From Thermoplasmata archaeon (GTDB lineage Archaea > Thermoplasmatota > Thermoplasmata > Thermoplasmatales > Thermoplasmataceae): DNA of 30,434 nucleotides. How positions within the stretch are numbered: position 1 is the first letter of the stretch; each line of letters opens with the position of its first letter. Of the stretch, positions 24,291 to 30,434 are shown in pieces. The notes beneath the pieces were generated by a model. The model had not been told where the DNA came from. It worked only from the letters and a program-made list of their open reading frames with translations, and made no database searches. The DNA is taken from assembly GCA_021797525.1 (NCBI GenBank), contig JAJZZQ010000071.1, positions 1 through 30,434 of the forward strand, written 5' to 3'. Both the position numbers and the translations under genes were made by a program.

Positions 24291-25403
24291 ATGGCAAAGG
24301 ATTACTATAGCATACTGGGAGTTAACAAGTCTGCATCCCAGGATGAAATAAAGAAAGCATTTCGAACTCTTGCTAAAAAGTATCATCCAGACTCGGCAGA
24401 GGGGGATAAGGTTCAGGCAGAGGCTAAGTTCAAAGAGATAAGCGAGGCCTATGAGGTCCTTTCTGATGAGAATAAAAGACGGGTCTATGATCAGACAGGG
24501 AGTGTAGAATTTGGATCTGGAGGTTCAGACTTTACATGGCAGGACTTCTCCCATGCATCTGATTTCAGTGATCTGGGTGATATATTCAGCAGGATCTTTG
24601 GCGGGAATTTTGGCTTCGGCGGCGCTGAAGGATCATTTTTTGGACAATCCTCCAGATCAAGACAGAATCTTGATCTCCTTACCAATATTCGAGTAACTCT
24701 GGAAGATGTCTATTATGGCACAAGGAAATCGATCAGATACAAAAGGATGGCACCATGTGAAACATGCAAGGGGACTGGTTCCAAGACATTCAGAACTTCC
24801 ACCTGTCCTGCATGTAACGGTACAGGACAGCAGAGAATCGTTCAGGGGCAGGGGTTCTTCAGACAGGTAATGGTTACTGTATGCAGAAACTGTCAGGGTT
24901 CCGGGTCCATTCCTGAGCAGCCTTGTCAGGTGTGCTCTGGGAAAGGAACAACCAGCATTACGGAAAATATTGAAATAGAGATACCAAAGGGAGCAGAAGA
25001 CAAACTGAGGCTTAGAGTTAAGGGAAAAGGACAGGCGGATCATGGGGTGGTCGGAGACCTGTATGTGGCAATAAATGTTCAGCCTGAACAGAATATCAGG
25101 AGGATCAGAGATGATCTTCTTATTCCACTGGAGATTTCTTTTCCGGAGGCAGTTCTTGGTACCGAGAAGGATATATCAGTTTTCAGGGAAAAACTTACTG
25201 TGAAAATTCCATCAGGGGTCCAGCCCAATGAGATAGTCAAGGTTAAGGGCTCAGGTTTCCCACATCTCAATTCAAGAGGGCGCGGGGATATTCTTCTGGA
25301 GATGAAACTTACAGTTCCAAAACATGTTAGTTCTACGCAGAAAGAGCTCCTGGAGAAATTTTTAGAGGAAGGAGAAAAAAAACATTCCTGGCTTAGGGGA
25401 TAA
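24291..25403 (+). CDS. dnaJ: Chaperone DnaJ (Hsp40)
   Basis: This 370-residue class A DnaJ delivers substrates to DnaK and stimulates its ATPase. The J domain occupies residues 4-70 with the HPD motif at H32-D34. A Gly/Phe-rich linker follows (about 75-120). The four zinc-finger repeats are all intact: [24 protein letters not shown] and CQVCSGKG. The C-terminal substrate-binding domains include [10 protein letters not shown] and [11 protein letters not shown]. It is the last gene of the chaperone cluster. The absence of a strong Shine-Dalgarno and the 23-nt gap after dnaK leave open an internal promoter in the end of dnaK. Confidence 0.97.
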   Translation: MAKDYYSILGVNKSASQDEIKKAFRTLAKKYHPDSAEGDKVQAEAKFKEISEAYEVLSDENKRRVYDQTGSVEFGSGGSDFTWQDFSHASDFSDLGDIFSRIFGGNFGFGGAEGSFFGQSSRSRQNLDLLTNIRVTLEDVYYGTRKSIRYKRMAPCETCKGTGSKTFRTSTCPACNGTGQQRIVQGQGFFRQVMVTVCRNCQGSGSIPEQPCQVCSGKGTTSITENIEIEIPKGAEDKLRLRVKGKGQADHGVVGDLYVAINVQPEQNIRRIRDDLLIPLEISFPEAVLGTEKDISVFREKLTVKIPSGVQPNEIVKVKGSGFPHLNSRGRGDILLEMKLTVPKHVSSTQKELLEKFLEEGEKKHSWLRG

Positions 25404-25459
25404 AATTCAGGGATGGATGATTGGAAAACATTTAAGTCATGGTAAGTTAATATTAGTCA

Positions 25460-25900
25460 GTGAAAGTTTTAGTAGCATTCGACAATTCAGACGTTGCAAG
25501 AAAAGCACTCCATTTTTCTCTGAAATTCAAAGATATATTCACTGAATACATTATTTGCTATGTCTCTCCAATTGCCGTTGGGACAGGCCCAAGTTTTGAT
25601 GCCTATGTTCCAGCATCTATGTATCAGCAGGGGGAGTCCGGAAATGACGAGGTAATGGAATCCGCACGATCCATGGTTGAATCGATCTCAATTCAGGCTA
25701 CATATGTAAGACTTGACTCTCCCGGTGAGCAGGTCGCTAGAGTCATGGTAAAAGCAGCAGAAGACAGGGGCGTTGATCTCATAATAACTGGAACAAGAAA
25801 GTTAACTGGCCTTAGCAAGGTACTTCTCGGTTCGGTAAGTTCAGAGCTCATAAAACTTAGCAAAATTCCTGTAATGGTTGTTCCCCCTGATGGCCTCTGA
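25460..25900 (+). CDS. Universal stress protein (UspA family)
   Basis: This 146-residue single Usp domain begins MKVLVAFDNSDVARKAL, the canonical first strand and helix. It ends with the nucleotide-binding signature GTRKLTGLSKVLLGSVSS followed by IPVMVV, matching the G-x2-G-x9-G-(S/T) type pattern of ATP-binding Usps in outline. The start is GTG at 25460. An atttaagt element at 25430-25437 lies about 26 nt upstream with no Shine-Dalgarno, so it is probably leaderless and independent of dnaJ. Its place next to the DnaK system suggests a stress-related role but does not prove coregulation. Confidence 0.93.
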   Translation: MKVLVAFDNSDVARKALHFSLKFKDIFTEYIICYVSPIAVGTGPSFDAYVPASMYQQGESGNDEVMESARSMVESISIQATYVRLDSPGEQVARVMVKAAEDRGVDLIITGTRKLTGLSKVLLGSVSSELIKLSKIPVMVVPPDGL

Positions 25901-25915
25901 CATCATCATAAAGTG

Positions 25916-25925
25916 TTTTAAATAA
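25916..25925 (+). promoter_or_regulatory. TATA-like box of rps17e
   Basis: ttttaaataa is centred about 26 nt upstream of the ATG at 25947. The more upstream in-frame ATG at 25935 would be too close to this box, so it supports the start at 25947. Confidence 0.55.
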
Positions 25926-25946
25926 CCAAGTGATGTGGTCTGGCAT

Positions 25947-26180
25947 ATGGGAAGCATAAGGCAGACAAATATCAAGAGAATTGCACAGGATCTGGTGGAG
26001 ACAAACCAGGGTCTTTTCACGGTTGATTTCAACAAGAATAGGGATCTACTTAAGGGTTCAATGGAAGGAGTTTCAAAGAGAACAATGAATCTCATAACCG
26101 GATACGTTACAAGATATGTGTTAAAAAAACAGTCAAGGCTTAAAAAGGAAATAGAGCAGGGCACAGCAACCGCAGAGTAA
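25947..26180 (+). CDS. rps17e: Small ribosomal subunit protein S17e (eS17)
   Basis: This 77-residue archaeal/eukaryotic-specific 30S protein begins MGSIRQTNIKRIAQDL, the typical N-terminal helix of the family. It continues with FTVDFNKNRDLLKG and the hallmark SKRTMNLITGYVTRYVLKK. The start at 25947 gives the usual family N-terminus and a leaderless distance to the TATA-like box. Four codons of in-frame extension (ATG 25935) are disregarded. It is monocistronic, between the UspA-like and thiolase genes. Confidence 0.92.
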   Translation: MGSIRQTNIKRIAQDLVETNQGLFTVDFNKNRDLLKGSMEGVSKRTMNLITGYVTRYVLKKQSRLKKEIEQGTATAE

Positions 26181-26192
26181 GCTGCAGCAATT

Positions 26193-26200
26193 CTAATATT
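26193..26200 (+). promoter_or_regulatory. TATA-like box of the thiolase operon
   Basis: ctaatatt is centred 27 nt upstream of the ATG at 26224. There is no Shine-Dalgarno before that ATG. Confidence 0.45.
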
Positions 26201-26223
26201 CTCCATGATATACGCCCCTTATC

Positions 26224-27390
26224 ATGGAAGAAGTATATGTTGTAGATTTTTTAAGGACCCCAATTGGAAAATTCGGGAAGTCCCTTAAGGATCTCCCCGC
26301 AACTGTGCTCGGAGGAAGGGTAATTTCTGAGATTCTGAAGCGCAACGCCCTACAGTCCGATCGCATAAACGAAATTATAATGGGAAATGTTATTCAGGCA
26401 TCCAATGGACAGAATCCAGCGGGGCAGGCAGCAAAAAATGCAGGACTCCCAGACACAGTTCTGAAATACACAGTTAATCTTGTCTGTGCCTCAGGCATGC
26501 TTGCCATGGAGAACGCCTACAGGAAAATAGCCATGGGAGATGCGGATCTTATAATAGCCGGAGGAATGGAGAGCATGAGCCGCTCACCCCTGCTTCTTGA
26601 ACCTTCTGTAAGATGGGGTGTGAAGCAGCTGCTTGGAAAAAACCTTGAATTCCAGGATTCAATGCTCAGAGATGGCCTTCTTGATGCTTTTACAGGCACC
26701 CACATGGGAAAGTACGCGGAAAAGAGTGGCAGAAAGTATGGAATTGACAGGTCAGAGGCAGATAAATTTTCTTATGAAAGCCATGAAAGGGCCCGTAAGG
26801 CATGGGAGAGAAATGAGACCCAGAAAGAGACACTCCTGATGGACGAGATAAGGATAGACGAAGGGATAAGGAAGACAACCCTTGAAGAACTTTCAAAGAT
26901 TTCGCCTGCATTCTCAACTGACGGTATTCTCACTGCAGGGAACTCATCACAGCTCTCGGATGGAGCATCAGCACTGCTTCTTGCCTCTAAAAGTGCAATA
27001 GAAAAGAACGGTTTAAAGCCAGCAGCTATTATAAAGGGGTTTACGAGGGCTTCGATGGCACCAGAAGACTTTGTTGAAGCTCCAGTACCGTCTGCAAAGG
27101 AATTAATGAAGAGATTATCCATGAAATCCGATGATTTTGATCTGATTGAGCACAACGAGGCCTTCTCTGTTGCATCACTGATAGTCAGGAATGAACTGGA
27201 TGTTGATCCTTCAAAATTCAATGTCAATGGTGGTGCAATAGCACTTGGGCACCCACTTGGAAACAGTGGCTCAAGGATTGTTGTCACACTCCTTAATGCT
27301 TTGAGGGAGCGGCATCTTTCAAATGGATTGGCTACAATCTGCCATGGTGGTGGCGGCGGCCAGTCTGTTGCGCTGGAGATGGTACAGTGA
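26224..27390 (+). CDS. Thiolase (acetyl-CoA C-acyltransferase)
   Basis: This 388-residue thiolase catalyses reversible condensation or cleavage of acyl-CoA with acetyl-CoA. The acylated nucleophile C88 lies in VNLVCASGM. The remaining catalytic residues are H310 in HNEAF, H343 in ALGHPLGNSG and C373 in CHGGGGG. This complete set marks an active bacterial/organellar-type thiolase, unlike the archaeal HMG-CoA-pathway thiolase paired with a DUF35 protein. It heads a three-gene operon; its stop overlaps the GTG of the hydroxyacyl-CoA dehydrogenase. Together the operon can run acetoacetyl-CoA/crotonyl-CoA interconversion or the last steps of beta-oxidation. No acyl-CoA dehydrogenase is in view. 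Confidence 0.95.
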   Translation: MEEVYVVDFLRTPIGKFGKSLKDLPATVLGGRVISEILKRNALQSDRINEIIMGNVIQASNGQNPAGQAAKNAGLPDTVLKYTVNLVCASGMLAMENAYRKIAMGDADLIIAGGMESMSRSPLLLEPSVRWGVKQLLGKNLEFQDSMLRDGLLDAFTGTHMGKYAEKSGRKYGIDRSEADKFSYESHERARKAWERNETQKETLLMDEIRIDEGIRKTTLEELSKISPAFSTDGILTAGNSSQLSDGASALLLASKSAIEKNGLKPAAIIKGFTRASMAPEDFVEAPVPSAKELMKRLSMKSDDFDLIEHNEAFSVASLIVRNELDVDPSKFNVNGGAIALGHPLGNSGSRIVVTLLNALRERHLSNGLATICHGGGGGQSVALEMVQ

Positions 27391-28232
27391 AAGTTGCAGT
27401 CATCGGTGCCGGAACCATGGGCCGGGGCATCGCCCAGGTATTTGCCCAATCAGGCCATGAAGTGGTTCTGACAGATATGATTGAGGACGCTCTCCCCCAG
27501 GCTCTGAAAAACATAGAGGACTCCCTTGGGAGACTCAAGAAAAAAAGCATCATTGAAGAGAATCCAGGAGAGATAATATCCAGAATAAGGACTGCAAAAC
27601 ATATAGATGAAATTGGCCAGAATGATCTCTACATCGAAGCGATATTTGAGAAATTGAGCGCCAAAATGGATCTCTTCAGATCCATTGACAGTGTTGCCCC
27701 AAAAACTTCTATCATTGCAAGCAACACCTCTTCCATATCCATCAACATTCTCTCAACGGCTATCAAAGCGCCTGGGAGATTTATCGGAATGCACTTCTTC
27801 AACCCCGTGCCTGTGATGAAGCTGGTTGAGATTATAAAGGGAGAAAGGACCGATCAGGCAACTGTTGAATCTGTGGTGGCAATAGCAAGGGGCCTTGGAA
27901 AAGAGCCTGTAACATCAAAGGATTTTCCTGGATTTATTTCAAACAGAATTCTCATGCCCATTCTGAAGGAGGCAATGCTCTGCCTTCAGGAAGGGATAGC
28001 AAGTGCTCAGGATATCGACAGAACAGCGAAACTTGGTTTAAACCATCCCATGGGTCCACTTGAACTCTCCGATTTCATTGGCCTGGATGTAGTCAAGGAC
28101 ATTATGGAGGTCTTATACACTGAATTCGGTGAGGAAAGGTTTAAGCCTCCGATAATACTAAGAAACATGGTAAACTCCGGAATGCTTGGCCGCAAAACAG
28201 GCGCTGGGTTCTACCGGTACGGTGATGAGTGA
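27387..28232 (+). CDS. 3-hydroxyacyl-CoA dehydrogenase
   Basis: This 281-residue NAD(P)-dependent dehydrogenase interconverts 3-hydroxyacyl-CoA and 3-ketoacyl-CoA. The Rossmann motif is VIGAGTMGRG (residues 5-14). The catalytic dyad H136 (MHFFNPVP) and E148 (KLVEII) has the family's 12-residue spacing. The C-terminal dimerisation domain includes DFPGFISNRILMP and GLNHPMGPLELSD. The length matches a stand-alone enzyme such as 3-hydroxybutyryl-CoA dehydrogenase, not the crotonase fusion seen in some archaea. The start is GTG overlapping the thiolase TGA. The stop overlaps the next ATG (TGATG). Confidence 0.95.
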   Translation: MKVAVIGAGTMGRGIAQVFAQSGHEVVLTDMIEDALPQALKNIEDSLGRLKKKSIIEENPGEIISRIRTAKHIDEIGQNDLYIEAIFEKLSAKMDLFRSIDSVAPKTSIIASNTSSISINILSTAIKAPGRFIGMHFFNPVPVMKLVEIIKGERTDQATVESVVAIARGLGKEPVTSKDFPGFISNRILMPILKEAMLCLQEGIASAQDIDRTAKLGLNHPMGPLELSDFIGLDVVKDIMEVLYTEFGEERFKPPIILRNMVNSGMLGRKTGAGFYRYGDE

Positions 28233-28981
28233 TGGATTACAGGTTCCTCAGGGTATCTGACAGGGATGACATCAGGCACATTGAAATATCAATGGAGAGC
28301 CCGCTTAACCCTTTGAATATGGATGTGATTGGAGAGATTGGTGATGTGATAAGATCTTCAGAAGGGAAGGTGCTGGTCATATCCGGAAGGAACAAAGCTT
28401 TCTCGGCCGGCGCAGACATTCATGGGTTTGTGGACCTGACACCGGAAATGGCTTATGAATTTGCAACAAAGGGCCACAGGGTTATGGACTCGATTGAAGA
28501 GCATCCGCTCCCTGTAATTGCCGCGATTCATGGTTTTGCCCTGGGTGGGGGCTTTGAGCTTGCGCTTGCCTGTGATTTCAGAATTGCCCATCCTGATTCC
28601 AAAATGGGACTTCCAGAGATAAACCTTGGAATAATACCTGGATTTGGGGGAACTCAAAGGTTACTCAGAATTGCCGGTGAAACAAGGGCACTTCAGATGA
28701 TATGCACCGGCTCCACAATAACAGCAAGGGAAGCAGTAAATTATGGCATAGTTAATGAAGTGAGCGAAAATTACCTGGAAAGGGCATTCTCTTTTGCTTC
28801 AGAGCTGGCATCGAAACCCCACAGTTCACTGAAATTTACAAAACGCCTCCTGAGACACCACAATTCCGAGGAATTTGAGCTCGAAAAGGAGTTCTTTGGA
28901 AGGGCCTTCGGTCTTCCCAGCAGAAGAGAAGGCGTCAGTGCATTTCTAGAGAAAAGAAAACCACAGTTCAACAGAGATTAG
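28232..28981 (+). CDS. Enoyl-CoA hydratase (crotonase family)
   Basis: This 249-residue crotonase hydrates trans-2-enoyl-CoA to 3-hydroxyacyl-CoA. The oxyanion hole segments are AFSAGADI (about residues 56-63) and ALGGGFELAL. Catalytic glutamates E109 (GGGFEL) and E129 (LPEINLGIIPG) are 20 residues apart, as in rat enoyl-CoA hydratase, so hydratase activity is well supported within this diverse family. An in-frame GTG three bases upstream is possible, but the ATG overlapping the previous stop is preferred. It is the last gene of the thiolase/dehydrogenase/hydratase operon. Confidence 0.94.
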   Translation: MDYRFLRVSDRDDIRHIEISMESPLNPLNMDVIGEIGDVIRSSEGKVLVISGRNKAFSAGADIHGFVDLTPEMAYEFATKGHRVMDSIEEHPLPVIAAIHGFALGGGFELALACDFRIAHPDSKMGLPEINLGIIPGFGGTQRLLRIAGETRALQMICTGSTITAREAVNYGIVNEVSENYLERAFSFASELASKPHSSLKFTKRLLRHHNSEEFELEKEFFGRAFGLPSRREGVSAFLEKRKPQFNRD

Positions 28982-29105
28982 GTATTCAATACGTAAACAA
29001 GTAAGTGCGTTAAAATCAGTCTATCTTTAGATCCATTTTTCATTCTAACCGGCTTCCTCAGATGCCTACTTTCCTTTTTCTCCCGATTTGTTGTTCAAAC
29101 TATGC

Positions 29106-29126
29106 ATCGCTCAATCAGAAAGCGAT
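29106..29126. repeat. Short inverted repeat (6-bp arms)
   Basis: atcgct and agcgat flank a 9-nt spacer in the 297-bp region between the enoyl-CoA hydratase and tRNA-Arg genes. It is short and may be coincidental. No gene or recognisable RNA is seen in that region (28982-29278). Confidence 0.25.
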
Positions 29127-29239
29127 CATCTGTTTGCTGATTAAAGACCTGATTGAAAGTTAGATTTAGTGGGCCATAGTTCAGAAATCTTCTTCATTTT
29201 TACAACGGGAAATTATGTGGTTCAAGTAATAGTTTGCAG

Positions 29240-29255
29240 GATTGTCCAGACAATC
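29240..29255. repeat. Perfect 7-bp inverted repeat with 2-nt centre
   Basis: gattgtc-ca-gacaatc forms a 16-bp dyad about 23 nt beyond the 3' end of the tRNA gene (which is on the minus strand). It could be a protein-binding site or a hairpin in the tRNA trailer. No function can be assigned from sequence. Confidence 0.4.
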
Positions 29256-29278
29256 TGTTAAGATCTTTTCAGATAACA

Positions 29279-29352
29279 CGGGCCTGCTGGGATTTGAACC
29301 CAGGTATTCGGCTTCGAAGGCCAACAGGATATCCTAGCTACCCCACAGGCCC
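29279..29352 (-). tRNA. tRNA-Arg (anticodon UCG)
   Basis: The minus strand folds into a complete cloverleaf of 74 nt. The acceptor stem GGGCCTG pairs perfectly with CAGGCCC, followed by a G discriminator base. The anticodon stem TTGGC/GCCGA encloses the loop CTTCGAA, giving anticodon TCG after the invariant T33. The T arm CTGGG-TTCAAAT-CCCAG is perfect, and the D loop carries the GG pair. The D stem is weak (a G-T pair and one mismatch under the best alignment). There is no intron and CCA is not encoded. A TATA-like gaatatcc (complement of about 29362-29369) lies a short distance upstream. Confidence 0.93.
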
Positions 29353-29379
29353 ATAGTCCATAGGATATTCAAAAACAAG

Positions 29380-29616
29380 TTAAAGAGTTTCCTGAAGATA
29401 ATTGCCCTCTGGAAAAATGAGATCAGATTCGTCCTGGTCCCTCAGGTAATCGAACATGGAATAGAGTGGTTTGATCCGGCCTTTGGATACTCCCCTATCG
29501 GGAGTCGTGAAGTTGAAACAGAAAGAGCATTTTCCCGGGCTTGACTGGACAAAGTAACAGTCCCCTCCTTCATAGAAAATACACTTTGATTCAACGGACA
29601 TTTCACCTTTGTCCAT
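29380..29616 (-). CDS. Small four-cysteine protein
   Basis: This 78-residue protein of unknown function has cysteines at 12, 20, 30 and 33 in the pattern C-x7-C-x9-C-x2-C, suggesting a zinc or iron-sulfur site. The remainder is acidic and lacks membrane segments. The start at 29616 lies 7 nt after the stop of the TPR-like gene, so they are probably cotranscribed. A second in-frame ATG at 29601 is possible and would keep all cysteines. No family is recognised. The gene ends 27 bp before the 5' end of tRNA-Arg on the same strand. Confidence 0.65.
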   Translation of the reverse strand: MDKGEMSVESKCIFYEGGDCYFVQSSPGKCSFCFNFTTPDRGVSKGRIKPLYSMFDYLRDQDESDLIFPEGNYLQETL

Positions 29617-29623
29617 TGAAGAA

Positions 29624-30434
29624 TCATATATAGAGCCTGTATTTATTTATGATCCTTTCGTAAATCTCCCTTCCCATGTGGCCTTCCTTTAATGCTCTGT
29701 ATACCTCTACAATGAACAGGTCTACAATATTTTTTGGAGTGGGAAGGCCATCCGGTGGAATATTCTCATTAGCAATGGAAGATATTATTGCAAAAGTATT
29801 GTCGCCGTATCTGACATTTGTGTTGATCATATTTCCTTTGCTTGCAACGAATTTGCGAATGGACTCAATATTGCCAGATGCTAGCATCATATAGACATTG
29901 CATATCTGGGATACTACAATCCCGAAGTGATCGCCAAGTTTCTCCGCCGATTTTCCTGACTTTTCGGAGCGATTCTTTGCCATCTCCAGATCCCCAATGG
30001 CGATAAAGTGCATCGTGGCTATGGAATACCACATTGGTGAAAAATCATCTGAAAAAGCGACGTCCCTGGAAAACAGCTCATTCAGGTCCTCGATTTTCCT
30101 TGCACCTGTGAAGACTTCTACCAGCCCCTTGAGGCCAATTGAAACATTCTTCCACTCACTGTTGCCTATTCTTGTGGCCTCGACTTCCATTATTTCAGCA
30201 TATTTAAAGGCCTTTCCCGGTTTGAATATGTTAAGGTTTAGTATGGTAAGGAACCTGTAGAATGGATATGATAGATTGCTGTCATTAAGGTTTACAACGA
30301 GCCTTTCTGTCGATCCAATCAGTTTAAGCGAATCATCAAGCCTTCCAGAGTTATAGAAGATCTCAGACAGATTGTAAAGTGCATAGGCTCTTGATACAAG
30401 GTCTCCTGTTATGTAGGATTCAGATATGATCGGA
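29624..30434 (-). CDS. TPR-like helical repeat protein, 3' part
   Basis: The frame is open from the window edge to TGA at 29624-29626, giving 269 visible residues. The ATG at 30190 is therefore internal rather than the start. The visible sequence is built of paired helices with TPR-like spacing, for example RAYALYNLSEIFYNSGRLDDSLKL and MWYSIATMHFIAIGDLEMAKN, followed by a region resembling VVSQICNVYMMLASGNIESI. Such C-terminal repeat regions are common in large STAND-type ATPases and transcriptional activators, but no nucleotide-binding domain is visible here. A small four-cysteine protein gene follows 7 nt downstream. The function is unknown. Confidence 0.7.
   Translation of the reverse strand, partial: PIISESYITGDLVSRAYALYNLSEIFYNSGRLDDSLKLIGSTERLVVNLNDSNLSYPFYRFLTILNLNIFKPGKAFKYAEIMEVEATRIGNSEWKNVSIGLKGLVEVFTGARKIEDLNELFSRDVAFSDDFSPMWYSIATMHFIAIGDLEMAKNRSEKSGKSAEKLGDHFGIVVSQICNVYMMLASGNIESIRKFVASKGNMINTNVRYGDNTFAIISSIANENIPPDGLPTPKNIVDLFIVEVYRALKEGHMGREIYERIINKYRLYI

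Noticed and set aside
26772..27449. 225-codon minus-strand frame across the thiolase/dehydrogenase junction
   Set aside because: It lies opposite two enzymes with complete catalytic residues and has low-complexity serine-rich content, so it is a shadow frame.
29260..29360. tRNA-Arg as an integration site for a mobile element
   Set aside because: No integrase gene and no second copy of the tRNA 3' end were found within the window.
30188..30190. ATG as start of the TPR-like protein
   Set aside because: The frame continues without a stop to the window edge and the upstream residues form the same kind of paired helices, so this is an internal methionine.
1..30434. CRISPR arrays, insertion sequences or prophage genes
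   Set aside because: No regularly spaced repeats, transposase motifs, terminal inverted repeats or phage structural genes are visible; the window is core chromosomal sequence.

Overview
The window looks like chromosomal DNA of an archaeon, most likely a member of the Thermoplasmatales or a close relative. The archaeal signature genes are elongation factor 1-alpha with ribosomal protein S10, EF-2 with a diphthamide-site histidine, ribosomal protein S17e, RNA polymerase subunit L, the archaeal bifunctional phosphoglucose/phosphomannose isomerase and the bifunctional FBP aldolase/phosphatase. Many genes start 21-28 nt downstream of a TATA-like box with no Shine-Dalgarno (SD) sequence, which indicates leaderless mRNAs. 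A bacterial-type GrpE-DnaK-DnaJ set, a heme-copper oxidase with a cupredoxin, and a thiolase/hydroxyacyl-CoA dehydrogenase/crotonase operon suggest an aerobic heterotroph. The species assignment is inference.

Layout. 1-595: 3' part of the FBP aldolase/phosphatase gene. 722-4691: tightly overlapping respiratory operon (two-helix small protein, oxidase subunit II, subunit I, cupredoxin, heme O synthase). 4837-5415: CPBP-like membrane protein, convergent with a leftward three-gene operon (5412-6723: CoxG/SRPBCC protein, possible degenerate alpha/beta-hydrolase, hotdog thioesterase). 6841-8682: RqcH/NEMF-type ribosome quality control factor, whose end overlaps the convergent PGI/PMI gene (8663-9583). 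9681-9773: a predicted 30-residue membrane microprotein. 9965-11564: EF-1alpha and S10, followed by about 400 bp without a gene. 11973-13514: unknown polytopic membrane protein. 13608-18128: EF-2, threonine-synthase-like enzyme and an M20 amidohydrolase.

18188-20250: leftward operon of an SQR-like flavoprotein without the SQR redox cysteines, a DUF1641 protein and an OsmC-type protein. 20515-25403: rightward block of RpoL, the tRNA G10 methyltransferase Trm-G10 (its N-terminal coding sequence lacks a usable start codon), GrpE, DnaK and DnaJ. 25460-26180: UspA-like protein and S17e. 26224-28981: thiolase, 3-hydroxyacyl-CoA dehydrogenase and enoyl-CoA hydratase. 29279-29352: tRNA-Arg(UCG) on the minus strand. 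29380-30434: a four-cysteine small protein and the 3' part of a TPR-like protein that runs off the window.

The best candidates for undescribed biology are the SQR-like/DUF1641/OsmC operon, the CoxG/hydrolase-like/thioesterase operon, the CxCE-containing membrane protein between two translation loci, the 30-residue membrane protein, and two genes whose coding sequence extends upstream of any canonical start codon (Trm-G10 and the CPBP-like protein). I see no CRISPR array, insertion sequence or prophage.
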